This document shows positions 40,357 to 48,482 of a DNA stretch of 64,000 nt, one piece after another. The notes below the pieces were generated by a model. The model was not told the DNA's origin. It saw only the letters and a list, made by a program, of their open reading frames with translations, and made no database searches. The position numbers and the translations under genes are program-made. Source of the DNA: Sagittula sp. P11 (GTDB lineage Bacteria; Pseudomonadota; Alphaproteobacteria; Rhodobacterales; Rhodobacteraceae); contig NZ_CP021913.1 in the NCBI RefSeq assembly GCF_002814095.1, positions 3,602,501 to 3,666,500 of the forward strand, given 5' to 3'. Within the stretch, counting starts at the first letter, position 1; each line of letters starts with the position of its first letter.

Positions 40357-40950
40357 ATGGCCGGTCTGCACCGCATCGTCCTGGGCCTTGCACGCCTGAT
40401 GGCGCTTCTTGGCGGGGCGCTGCTGACGCTACTGATCCTGATCACCTGCCTGTCGATCATCGGCCGGGCGGGGAACTCCCTGCTGCATGCGATGGCAAGC
40501 GCGGGCGTCCTGCCGGGGCTGGCACAGGGGCTGATCGACTGGGGCATCGGCGCGATCCCCGGCGACTTCGAACTGGTCGAGGCGGGCATGGCGTTCTGCA
40601 TCTTTGCCTTCCTGCCGTTCTGCACGGTGACGGGCGGGCATGCCTCCGTCGACGTGTTCACCAACTTCCTGCCGCGCACCGCCAACCGGGTGCTTGAGGT
40701 CCTGATCTCCATCATCTTCGCCGTGGTGCTGGTGGTGATCGCCGTGCAGCTCGAACAGGGCATGGCGCGCAAGATCTCCTCCGGGCAGACCACGCTGCTG
40801 CTGCAGTTCCCGGTCTGGTGGGCCTATGCCATCAGCCTCGCCGGGGCCGTCGTGACAGCCGTGATCGGCGTCTACATGGCGTTTGTGCGCATCTACGAAC
40901 TTATGACCGGGCGCGTGATCGCCCCGAACGCTGTAGGAGCGGACCATTGA
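40357..40950 (+). CDS. dctQ: TRAP transporter small permease, DctQ family
   Basis: A 197-residue inner-membrane protein with four hydrophobic segments (about 18-40, 65-90, 108-130, 150-175), normal for DctQ subunits though on the long side because of an insert near residues 45-60. It pairs with DctM to couple solute uptake to sodium or protons. The stop overlaps the TTG start of dctM. Confidence 0.9.
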   Translation: MAGLHRIVLGLARLMALLGGALLTLLILITCLSIIGRAGNSLLHAMASAGVLPGLAQGLIDWGIGAIPGDFELVEAGMAFCIFAFLPFCTVTGGHASVDVFTNFLPRTANRVLEVLISIIFAVVLVVIAVQLEQGMARKISSGQTTLLLQFPVWWAYAISLAGAVVTAVIGVYMAFVRIYELMTGRVIAPNAVGADH

Positions 40951-42263
40951 GCAATCTCGAGATCGGCATCTGGTCCTTCCCGGCGCTGCTGCTTCTGATC
41001 TTCCTGCGCGTGCCGATCGGGCTGGCCATGTTCTCGGCGGGCTTCGCGGGCATGTGGCTGGTGATGGGCAACACCCGGCTGCCGATGGCGCAGCTGAAGG
41101 ACCTGGCCTATTCGACCTTCTCCAACTACTCGCTGTCCATCGTGCCGATGTTCCTGCTGATGGGTTACTTCGCGACCCTCGGCGGCATGAGCCAGGCGCT
41201 GTTCAAGGCGGCGGAATCCTGGCTGGGGCACCGGCGCGGCGGGGTGGCCATGGCGGCCATCGGCGCCTGCGCGGGGTTCGGCGCGATCTGCGGATCGTCG
41301 CTGGCCACCGCCGCCACCATGAGCCGCGTCGCCCTGCCGGAGCTGAAGCGTTACGGCTACGACGGCGGCTTTTCGACCGCGACGCTGGCCGCGGGCGGCA
41401 CGCTGGGCATCCTGATCCCGCCCTCGGTCGTGCTGGTGATCTACGCGATCCTGACCGAGCAGAACATCGCCAAGCTGTTCCTCGCGGCCTTCGTGCCGGG
41501 CGTGCTGGCCGCCATCGGCTACATGATCGCCGTCTCCGTCTACGTGCGCGTGAACCCCAAGAGTGCCGGCGTCCGCGAACCGCAGCCCATGTCCGATCGC
41601 ATCCGCGCGATGATCGACGTCTGGCCGGTGCTGCTGGTCTTCGTCGCGGTGGTCGGCGGCATCTACGGCGGCATCTTCACCCCGACCGAAGGCGCGGCCG
41701 TCGGTGCACTTGGAACGGGTATCATTGCGCTGGTTAACAGGGGCCTGACGTGGCGCACGCTGCTGGAGAGCTTCACCGACACGGCGCGGTCCTCGGCGAT
41801 GATCTTCTTCATCGTGCTGGGGGCGGCCTTCTACAACGCCTTCCTCGCCCGGACGCGCCTGCCGCAGGAGCTGTCGTCCTGGGTGGTGGAGCTGGGCCTC
41901 TCGCCCATCGCGGTGCTGGCGGTGATCCTGATCGTCTACCTGATCCTCGGCTGCTTCATGGACAGCCTGTCGATGATCCTGCTGACGATCCCGATCTTCT
42001 TCCCGGTGATCTCGGCGCTGGATTTCGGCCTGTCGCCGGAGAACACGGCGATCTGGTTCGGCATCCTCGTGCTGATCGTGGTGGAGGTCGGTCTGATCAC
42101 GCCACCGGTGGGGATGAACCTCTTCGTCATCAACGCGATGAGCCCGGAAACCCCCATGGTGAAGACCTATTCGGCGGTGCTTTACTACGTGGTTTCCGAC
42201 CTGGTGCGGGTGGTGCTGCTGGTGGCCTTCCCGGCAATCACGCTGTTCCTGCTGCCAGGCTGA
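40947..42263 (+). CDS. dctM: TRAP transporter large permease, DctM family
   Basis: A 438-residue transport subunit with about twelve membrane segments and family motifs GVAMAAIGACAGFGAICGSS and GLITPPVGMNLFVIN. I take the TTG at 40947, which overlaps the dctQ stop (TTGA) and has AGGAG seven bases upstream. Together with dctP and dctQ this forms a complete importer. Confidence 0.92.
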   Translation: MSNLEIGIWSFPALLLLIFLRVPIGLAMFSAGFAGMWLVMGNTRLPMAQLKDLAYSTFSNYSLSIVPMFLLMGYFATLGGMSQALFKAAESWLGHRRGGVAMAAIGACAGFGAICGSSLATAATMSRVALPELKRYGYDGGFSTATLAAGGTLGILIPPSVVLVIYAILTEQNIAKLFLAAFVPGVLAAIGYMIAVSVYVRVNPKSAGVREPQPMSDRIRAMIDVWPVLLVFVAVVGGIYGGIFTPTEGAAVGALGTGIIALVNRGLTWRTLLESFTDTARSSAMIFFIVLGAAFYNAFLARTRLPQELSSWVVELGLSPIAVLAVILIVYLILGCFMDSLSMILLTIPIFFPVISALDFGLSPENTAIWFGILVLIVVEVGLITPPVGMNLFVINAMSPETPMVKTYSAVLYYVVSDLVRVVLLVAFPAITLFLLPG

Positions 42264-42454
42264 GGAAAGGACAGGCGGAGTGAAACTCCGCCCTACGTCC
42301 TGTCGGCCCGTGCGGCTGGCGGGGCGATACGACAAAACGGTTTCGCGCGCGTCCGGCAGGCCGGGCACGCGGATGGCCATCGGGGAAGGGGCTCTGCCCC
42401 GCTCGGCCCTTGAAGCGCCTTTGCGGCGCTTCACCGCTGCGCGGGCGGTCCTCG

Positions 42455-42490
42455 CCCCCCGAGGTATTTGGACAAGGTGAAGCAGCGGGG
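42455..42490. repeat. dispersed intergenic repeat, copy 2
   Basis: CCCCCCGAGGTATTTGGACA and the following AGGTGAAGCAGCGGGG match the repeat found near 30030, 53635 and 57354. It lies between dctM and the dehydrogenase gene. Confidence 0.6.
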
Positions 42491-42510
42491 CTGCGAAGGA
42501 GGATCATCCT

Positions 42511-43272
42511 ATGAAGATTTCGGGACAGGTTGCGATCGTGACCGGCGGGGCAAGCGGGCTGGGCGCCGCCACGGCGCGGCGGCTGGCGGCAGAAGGCGCT
42601 AAGGTCGGTATCCTCGATTTCGACGGCGACGGCGCCGCGGCCATGGCGCGCGAGATCGGTGGCATGGCGGTCAAGACGGATGTCGGGCTCGAGGCGTCGG
42701 TCGCGGATGCGGTGGCGGAGGTCAAGCAGCGGCTGGGCGCGCCGCGGATCGCCGTGTCCTGCGCCGGGATCGGGCTGGCGGGCCGGGTCGTGGGCCGTGA
42801 CGGCGCGCTGTCGACGGACCTGTTCGAGAAGACGATCCGGGTGAACCTGATGGGCACCTACTACGTGATGAGCCACGCGGCGCGCGAGATGATGGCGCTG
42901 GAGCCGCTGGAGAGCGGCGAGCGCGGGGTTGTGGTCAACACCGCCTCCGTCGCCTACGAGGACGGGCAGATCGGGCAGGTGGCCTATTCAGCATCGAAGG
43001 GGGCCATCGCGTCGATGTGCCTGCCGGCGGCGCGCGAGATGGCGAAGCAGGGCGTGCGCGTCATGGCCATCGCGCCGGGCCTGTTCAACACGCCGATGAT
43101 GGAGGGGCTGCCGCAGGAGACGGTGGACGGGATCGTGGCGAACGTGCCCTTCCCGCACCGTCTGGGCGATCCGGCGGAATATGCGCAGCTTGTCTGTCAG
43201 ATCCTCGAAAGCCCCTACCTGAACGGCTCCGTCATCCGGCTGGACGGCGCTGTGCGTTTGCCGCAGCGCTGA
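42511..43272 (+). CDS. short-chain dehydrogenase (3-hydroxyacyl-CoA dehydrogenase-like)
   Basis: A 253-residue classical SDR. The cofactor motif TGGASGLGAATARRL is at the N-terminus, the acidic residue of LDFDGDG favours NAD, and the active site is NTASVAYEDGQ with YSASKGA. It most resembles type II 3-hydroxyacyl-CoA dehydrogenases (17-beta-HSD10 type). Between a TRAP importer and an aryl-CoA ligase it may oxidise a 3-hydroxy-phenylpropanoyl-CoA intermediate. Ribosome site AAGGAGGA precedes the ATG. Confidence 0.85.
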   Translation: MKISGQVAIVTGGASGLGAATARRLAAEGAKVGILDFDGDGAAAMAREIGGMAVKTDVGLEASVADAVAEVKQRLGAPRIAVSCAGIGLAGRVVGRDGALSTDLFEKTIRVNLMGTYYVMSHAAREMMALEPLESGERGVVVNTASVAYEDGQIGQVAYSASKGAIASMCLPAAREMAKQGVRVMAIAPGLFNTPMMEGLPQETVDGIVANVPFPHRLGDPAEYAQLVCQILESPYLNGSVIRLDGAVRLPQR

Positions 43273-43292
43273 TCTTTCCAAGGGGATAGGCC

Positions 43293-45080
43293 ATGGACTT
43301 GACGTATCGCGCGCACAAGGTCGTGCGGGAGGACCGGGCCGACGGGTCGATCCTGCTGACCTCGGGCTACGAGATGAGCCCGGTTGCCGCAAGGACCGGC
43401 GATTGGGTGGACCGCTGGGCCCGCGAGGCCCCTGAGCGGGTGTTCATCGCGGAGCGGTCCGGCGCGGGCTGGCGCGAGGTGAGCTATGCCGAGACGCGGG
43501 AGCGGGTGCGCGCGCTGGCGGCGGCGCTTCTGGCGCGCGGCATGGGGCCTGAGACGCCGATCGTGGTGATCTCGGGCAACGGCGTGGACCACGGGTTGCT
43601 GACACTTGCAGCGCAATACGTGGGGGTGCCGACGGTGCCGCTGGCCGAGCAATACGCGCTGATCCCGGAGGCGCGGGGCCAGTTGCGCCATTGCGTCGAG
43701 GTGGTCCGGCCCGCGATGGTCTTTGCCGACGACGGGGAACGCTACGGCGATGCGCTGGCGCTGGAGATTTTCGAGGGACTCGAGAAGGTTGTGTCGCGCA
43801 ATGCACGTGCCGGCATGACCGCGCTGGAGACAATGACGGGCGGTTCGGACGTGGGCGTGGACGCGGCGGCGCAGGAGGTGGGCCCGGATACCGTGGCCAA
43901 GTTCCTGATGACCTCCGGTTCGACGTCGCATCCCAAGGCGGTGGTGACGACGCAGCGGATGATGTGTGCCAACCAGGCGCAGTTGCTCGACGCCCTGCCG
44001 TTCCTTGGCGAGAAGCCGCCGCGGATCGTCGACTGGCTGCCGTGGAACCATGTCTTCGGCGGGTCGCACAACTTCAACATGATGCTGGCGAATGGCGGGG
44101 CGCTTTACGTCGATGGTGGCAAGCCGACGCCTGCGCTGATCGGAAAGAGCATCGAAAACAACCGCTTGATCGGCGGAACGCTGGCCTTCAACGTGCCGGT
44201 GGGCTTTGCGCAGATGTGCGAGGCGATGAAGGCGGACGCGGAGCTGCGGCAGAGGTATTTCGAGGAGCTGGACATGGTGTTCTATGCGGGGGCGTCGCTG
44301 CCGCAGGACGTCTGGGACGACCTCGAGACCATGGCGCGCCAGGTGCGGGGGGAAGTGCCGCTGATGATCTCCTCCTGGGGGCTGACGGAGACCGGACCGG
44401 CCTGCCTGATCCAGCATGAACCGACCGAACGCTCCGGCATTGTCGGCGTGCCTATGACCGGGGTCGAGGTGAAGCTCTTGCCGGACGCCGAGCTGCGCTG
44501 CGAGATCCGCGTGCGCGGGCCGAACATCATGCCGGGCTACCTGAACGATCCGCAGAAGACCGCGGAGGCCTTTGACGAAGAAGGGTTTTTCCTGACGGGC
44601 GACGCGATGAAGTTCGTCGATCCGGACGACCTGGACAAGGGCATGAAGTTCGACGGGCGGATCTCGGAGGACTTCAAGCTGCTGACCGGGACATGGGTGC
44701 GCGCCGCCAACCTGCGGCTGGAATTGTTGAAGGATCTCAGCCCCCTGGTGCAGGATCTTGTGGTGTGCGGTGCGGACCGCAACGAGATCGGCGTGCTGAT
44801 CTTCCCGTCGCGCGCCGCGCTCGACATGGGCGTGCCCGAAGGACCGCTCGTCTGGTCTGAGCGGTTGGCGGGGGCGGTGGCGGAAAAGCTGCGGGCGCGG
44901 GGGGAGCACGGGTCGGCGACGCGGGTGACGCGGGCGCTGGTGATGAGCGAACCGCCGTCCATGGGCGACGGCGAGATCACGGCCAAGGGGAATCTCAACT
45001 TCCGCAAGGTGCAGAAGCGGAGAGAGGCTTTGGTTTCAAGGCTTTACGACAATGCCGACCGGCACGTGGTGCGGATCTGA
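43293..45080 (+). CDS. fcs: feruloyl-CoA synthetase-like acid-CoA ligase
   Basis: A 595-residue ANL-superfamily ligase that activates an aromatic acid with ATP and CoA. AMP-binding motif MTSGSTSHPKAV, core WLPWNHVFGGSHNFNMML, LTGDAMKFVDPDD and the catalytic Lys in GEITAKGNLNF are all present. The SHPKA form and the WNHVFGG stretch are typical of feruloyl/caffeoyl-CoA synthetases rather than benzoate ligases. No feruloyl-CoA hydratase gene is adjacent, so side-chain removal may proceed by beta-oxidation with the neighbouring dehydrogenase. Confidence 0.82.
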   Translation: MDLTYRAHKVVREDRADGSILLTSGYEMSPVAARTGDWVDRWAREAPERVFIAERSGAGWREVSYAETRERVRALAAALLARGMGPETPIVVISGNGVDHGLLTLAAQYVGVPTVPLAEQYALIPEARGQLRHCVEVVRPAMVFADDGERYGDALALEIFEGLEKVVSRNARAGMTALETMTGGSDVGVDAAAQEVGPDTVAKFLMTSGSTSHPKAVVTTQRMMCANQAQLLDALPFLGEKPPRIVDWLPWNHVFGGSHNFNMMLANGGALYVDGGKPTPALIGKSIENNRLIGGTLAFNVPVGFAQMCEAMKADAELRQRYFEELDMVFYAGASLPQDVWDDLETMARQVRGEVPLMISSWGLTETGPACLIQHEPTERSGIVGVPMTGVEVKLLPDAELRCEIRVRGPNIMPGYLNDPQKTAEAFDEEGFFLTGDAMKFVDPDDLDKGMKFDGRISEDFKLLTGTWVRAANLRLELLKDLSPLVQDLVVCGADRNEIGVLIFPSRAALDMGVPEGPLVWSERLAGAVAEKLRARGEHGSATRVTRALVMSEPPSMGDGEITAKGNLNFRKVQKRREALVSRLYDNADRHVVRI

Positions 45081-45240
45081 GGCGTTAACCTGCGTTGACG
45101 AAACCTGCGGGGTTCCGGGACCGCGCGGAGCGGTTAATCCGCCGTGCGCCCGGAGGGCCACCGCATGTTGTGGGGCCACGAGCCCACGTCCACACCGGAT
45201 GAACGGATCTTAACCATTGGCCCCGACGCGTTATGGGACG

Positions 45241-45274
45241 AACCGGCCGTTTCGACCCCCCGAAACGGCCGGTT
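45241..45274. repeat. 14-bp perfect inverted repeat
   Basis: AACCGGCCGTTTCG (45241-45254) and CGAAACGGCCGGTT (45261-45274) flank ACCCCC. It lies about 160 bases after the feruloyl-CoA-synthetase-like gene. No T run follows, so it is either an unusual terminator or a protein-binding site. Confidence 0.6.
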
Positions 45275-45461
45275 GGTAACCTTTGGCGCCCGGCGGGCCA
45301 TTTCCGGTGTTGCGCGGGACGGGCCCGTTTTAACTTCTGTGCCGAACCGCTGGCGCCGGGCAGGTGGCGGGGGGCGGGCGTCGTGAAACCTCGCCCTGCG
45401 CGGCGGCGCATATGCCCCGGCCGGACCGCGACGACAAATCCCGAAATCATGACCCTTATTG

Positions 45462-45473
45462 GCATTATATTGC
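45462..45473. promoter_or_regulatory. putative BoxR operator, site 2
   Basis: GCATTATATTGC matches GCACTATAGTGC at 10 of 12 positions. It lies 62 bases upstream of site 3, about six helical turns, so both would face the same side of the DNA. Confidence 0.45.
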
Positions 45474-45523
45474 TAAAACGTATCTGCGCGACCCATATTT
45501 GTTTGCCCACGGATAATATCTTG

Positions 45524-45535
45524 GCAATATAGCGC
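45524..45535. promoter_or_regulatory. putative BoxR operator, site 3
   Basis: GCAATATAGCGC matches the palindrome at 10 of 12 positions and overlaps the likely -10 element of the benzoate-CoA ligase promoter, as a repressor site would. Confidence 0.5.
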
Positions 45536-45615
45536 ACAAGCGACTCTGGGAGGAGGACCCCGGAGGCCATCTGAGGGGAGAACCCGGGGGCATCCCCGGG
45601 CGCTGGGAGGACAAC

Positions 45616-47187
45616 ATGACAGAAAATCAGAATGCGGCGCTGCATTTCGTGGACCGCCACCTGAGCGAAGGCCGTGCCGACAAGGTCGCCTTTCGCGAGG
45701 CAGCCGGGAAGACACGCAGCCTGACCTACGGAAAACTGGCGGAACGCTCGGACCTTGTGGCCGGGGCGCTGGGCGCGGCGGGCATCCAGCCGGAGCAGCG
45801 GGTGGCCTGCCTCGTGCTGGACCAGATCGAGTACCCGGAAATCTTCTGGGGCGCGCTCAAGGCGCATGTGATCCCCATCGCGCTGAACACGCTGCTGACG
45901 CCGGAGACCTATGACTTCATCCTGCGCGACAGCCGCGCGGTCTGCCTGTTCGTCTCGCGTGAGCTTTACGACGCGGTGAAGCCGGTGCTGGCAGAAAACC
46001 CCTACCTGCGGCACGTGGTGGTGATCGGCGACGACACGCCCGAGGGGTGCCTGAACTACGAACGCTGTCTTGAGGGCGCGGAGGCCGCGCCGGTGGCGCA
46101 GGTGAGCGAGGACGAATGTGCCTTCTGGCTCTATTCCTCAGGCTCCACCGGGCAGCCGAAGGGGGTGCGCCACGTCCATGGCGCGCTGAAGGCCACGGCG
46201 GACACATATGGCGCGCAGGTGCTGGGCATCCGCGAGGACGACGTGGTGTTTTCCGTTGCGAAGATCTTCTTCGCCTACGGGCTGGGCAACGCCATGACCT
46301 TCCCGATGTCGGTGGGCGCGACGACGATCCTGTTCAACGGGCGGCCGGTGCCGGACGTGGCGGCGCAGATCATCCGCGACGAGAAGCCCACGATCTTCTG
46401 CGGGGTGCCGACGCTTTATGCCGCGACGGTGCACTGGCTGGAAAAGCACGGCGTGCCGGAGCACCGGCTGCGCGCCTGCATCTCGGCGGGCGAGGCGCTG
46501 CCGACGGAAGTGGGCAACGCCTGGCTGCGGCTGTGGGGGGTGGATATCCTCGACGGTGTGGGGTCGACCGAGATGCTGCACATCTTCCTGTCGAACCGGC
46601 CCGGCGACGTGGTCTACGGCACCTCCGGCATGGCGGTTCCGGGGTACGAATTGCGCTGCGTCGACGAGGACGGCAACCAGATCCTGCCCGGCGGCGTGGG
46701 CGAGCTGCTGGTGCGCGGCGCCTCTGCGGCGGAGGGCTACTGGAACAAGCGGTCGAAAAGCCGCGCGACCTTCGAGGGCGAGTGGACGCGCACCGGCGAC
46801 AAGTACGAGATCACCGAGGAGGGGCGCTTTGTCTACTGCGGGCGCACCGACGACATGTTCAAGGTCTCGGGCATCTGGGTCTCGCCCTTCGAGGTGGAGC
46901 AGGCGCTGGTGGCGCACCCCGGCGTGCTGGAGGCGGCGGTCGTGCCGTGGCGGGACGAGGACGACCTGGAAAAGCCCAAGGCCTTCGTGGTGCTGAAGGA
47001 GGGCGCGGATGCGGCCGAGGTCACCGGCGCGCTGAAGGAGTTCGTCAAGGCGCGGGTCGGCGCGTGGAAGTATCCGCGCTGGGTGGAGGTGGTGGAGGAT
47101 CTGCCGAAGACCGCCACCGGCAAGATCCAGCGCTTCAAACTCAGGGCGCAGGCGGCGCCAAAGAAGGACATGGAGGGCGTGGCATGA
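45616..47187 (+). CDS. bclA: benzoate-CoA ligase family protein
   Basis: First step of the box pathway: benzoate, ATP and CoA to benzoyl-CoA. The 523 residues carry ANL motifs LYSSGSTGQPKGV, GVGSTEMLHIFLSNRPGD, TRTGDKYEI, and the catalytic Lys in PKTATGKIQRFKLR. The STEMLHIF stretch is typical of benzoate-CoA ligases. It starts the operon and overlaps the next gene (ATGA). Related 2-aminobenzoate or 4-hydroxybenzoate ligases are less likely given boxABC downstream. Confidence 0.92.
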   Translation: MTENQNAALHFVDRHLSEGRADKVAFREAAGKTRSLTYGKLAERSDLVAGALGAAGIQPEQRVACLVLDQIEYPEIFWGALKAHVIPIALNTLLTPETYDFILRDSRAVCLFVSRELYDAVKPVLAENPYLRHVVVIGDDTPEGCLNYERCLEGAEAAPVAQVSEDECAFWLYSSGSTGQPKGVRHVHGALKATADTYGAQVLGIREDDVVFSVAKIFFAYGLGNAMTFPMSVGATTILFNGRPVPDVAAQIIRDEKPTIFCGVPTLYAATVHWLEKHGVPEHRLRACISAGEALPTEVGNAWLRLWGVDILDGVGSTEMLHIFLSNRPGDVVYGTSGMAVPGYELRCVDEDGNQILPGGVGELLVRGASAAEGYWNKRSKSRATFEGEWTRTGDKYEITEEGRFVYCGRTDDMFKVSGIWVSPFEVEQALVAHPGVLEAAVVPWRDEDDLEKPKAFVVLKEGADAAEVTGALKEFVKARVGAWKYPRWVEVVEDLPKTATGKIQRFKLRAQAAPKKDMEGVA

Positions 47188-47990
47188 CTTGGCCGGTTGA
47201 GATCAGGGCAGGCGGCAAGCGGCTGGAATGTGCGGGCTTCGGGCCGGGGCCGGATGAGGCGCCGACGCTGGTGCTGCTGCACGAGGGGCTGGGTTCGCTG
47301 GCGCTGTGGCGGGATTTCCCGGAGCGGCTGGCCAAGGCCACCGGCTGGGGCGTCTTCGCCTGGTCGCGCGCGGGCTATGGCCGTTCCGATGCGGCGGAGC
47401 TGCCGCGCCCGCTCGATTACATGACGCGCGAGGCGGTGGACGTGCTGCCGGAGGTGCTGGAGGCCATCGGTTTCCGGCGCGGCGTGCTGATGGGCCATTC
47501 CGACGGCGCGACGATCGCAGCGGAATACGCGGGCTCGGTCGAGGATTTCCGGGTGCGCGGGCTGGTGCTTTTGGCGCCGCATTTCTTCACCGAACCCGGG
47601 GGGCTGGCGTCCATCGCGGAGGCGAGGGAGGCGTTCGCCTCGGGCGGGTTGCGCGAGAAGATGGCGAAGTACCACGACGATCCGGAGGCCACCTTCCGCG
47701 GCTGGAACGACGCCTGGCTGGCGCCGGGGTTCCGCGCCTGGCACGTGGGCGAGGTGATCGACTACTGGCGGGTGCCCTGCCTGGCGATCCAGGGGGCAGA
47801 TGACCAGTACGGCACGCTGGCGCAGATCCGCGAGATCGAGAGCCGGTCCTATGCGCCGGTGGACACGGTGATCCTGCCGGGGGTGAAGCACGCCCCGCAG
47901 GCGGAGGCGCCGGAGGCGGTGCTGGAGGCTGTGGCCGAGTTCTGCGCGCGGCTTGCGCGGATCGAGGCGGCGGAGCCGGAGCTGGCGTGA
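47184..47990 (+). CDS. alpha/beta hydrolase of the box cluster
   Basis: A 268-residue hydrolase. The oxyanion and lid region is LVLLHEGLGSLALWRDFP, the nucleophile elbow is GHSDGATIA (Ser), and the acid and His are likely in AIQGADDQYGTL and GVKHAPQAEAP. Its start overlaps the ligase stop, and its stop overlaps the next GTG, so it is made with the ligase. Similar hydrolases recur in box clusters. It may release stalled CoA esters or open a lactone; the substrate is unproven. Confidence 0.85.
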   Translation: MTWPVEIRAGGKRLECAGFGPGPDEAPTLVLLHEGLGSLALWRDFPERLAKATGWGVFAWSRAGYGRSDAAELPRPLDYMTREAVDVLPEVLEAIGFRRGVLMGHSDGATIAAEYAGSVEDFRVRGLVLLAPHFFTEPGGLASIAEAREAFASGGLREKMAKYHDDPEATFRGWNDAWLAPGFRAWHVGEVIDYWRVPCLAIQGADDQYGTLAQIREIESRSYAPVDTVILPGVKHAPQAEAPEAVLEAVAEFCARLARIEAAEPELA

Positions 47991-48370
47991 GCTTCACGCC
48001 CTATGTGCCGGGCCTTACGCCTCGGCCTCCGGACGGTGCCTATGACGCCTTTAAGGAGGTCTCGGTCCCCCTGGCGGACTGCCGGGCCTGGCGTGAGGGG
48101 CTGCGGTTCTACCGGGAGGGGGCCTTCTGGGAGGCGCATGAGGTCTGGGAGGCGGTCTGGATGGCCGCGCCCGAGAAGTCGGCGGAGAAGCTGATGGTGC
48201 AGGGGGTCATCCAGCTGGCCAACGCGCGGCTGAAGCGCCGGATGGGGCGCGACGCGGCGGCAGAGCGGCTGGAGGGCATGGCGCGGGACCTGATGCGCGA
48301 AGCCTGGGCGCGGGCCGGCGGGGTGGTGATGGGCTTGGCGCCGGGTGACGGCGGGATTTGTGAACTATAG
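47987..48370 (+). CDS. DUF309 protein
   Basis: A 127-residue protein with the DUF309 signature FWEAHEVWEAVWM (His and Glu spaced as in metal-binding helices) and LMVQGVIQLANARLKRRMG. The GTG start overlaps the hydrolase stop (GTGA). DUF309 proteins are small all-helical proteins of unknown function. The last codons of this gene contain the first of three operator-like elements that precede boxC. Confidence 0.85.
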   Translation: MSFTPYVPGLTPRPPDGAYDAFKEVSVPLADCRAWREGLRFYREGAFWEAHEVWEAVWMAAPEKSAEKLMVQGVIQLANARLKRRMGRDAAAERLEGMARDLMREAWARAGGVVMGLAPGDGGICEL

Positions 48371-48373
48371 TGC
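48362..48373. promoter_or_regulatory. putative BoxR operator, site 4 (boxC)
   Basis: GAACTATAGTGC matches the palindrome at 11 of 12 positions. It includes the TAG stop of the DUF309 gene. Confidence 0.6.
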
Positions 48374-48403
48374 ATCAATTGCGTGAAGACCGTCATATTT
48401 TTG

Positions 48404-48415
48404 GTACTATAGTGC
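48404..48415. promoter_or_regulatory. putative BoxR operator, site 5 (boxC)
   Basis: GTACTATAGTGC matches at 11 of 12 positions and is 42 bases from site 4, four helical turns. Confidence 0.6.
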
Positions 48416-48425
48416 GAAAACAGCA

Positions 48426-48455
48426 TTGAGGGCACAGGTTTTTGCGGTATAGTGC
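48426..48455 (+). promoter_or_regulatory. boxC promoter with putative BoxR operator, site 6
   Basis: A -35-like TTGAGG (48426-48431) and a -10-like TATAGT (48448-48453) are 16 bases apart. The -10 lies inside GCGGTATAGTGC (48444-48455), a 10-of-12 match to the operator and 40 bases from site 5. Repression by blocking the -10 is the natural reading. Confidence 0.5.
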
Positions 48456-48482
48456 CAGCAAGCGCGGGAGGAGAATGCGGCG

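Larger units (their letters stand above)
45081..45615. other. intergenic region before the box operon
   Basis: About 535 bases. It contains a 14-bp perfect inverted repeat (45241-45274) and two operator-like elements (45462-45473, 45524-45535). A possible promoter is TTGCCC (45503-45508) with CAATAT (45525-45530), 16 bases apart and overlapping the second operator. A short open frame at 45144-45386 has no protein-like character. Confidence 0.55.

Noticed and set aside
45144-45386. 80-codon frame upstream of the benzoate-CoA ligase gene
   Set aside because: Contains the 14-bp inverted repeat, has no ribosome site and no protein-like pattern.
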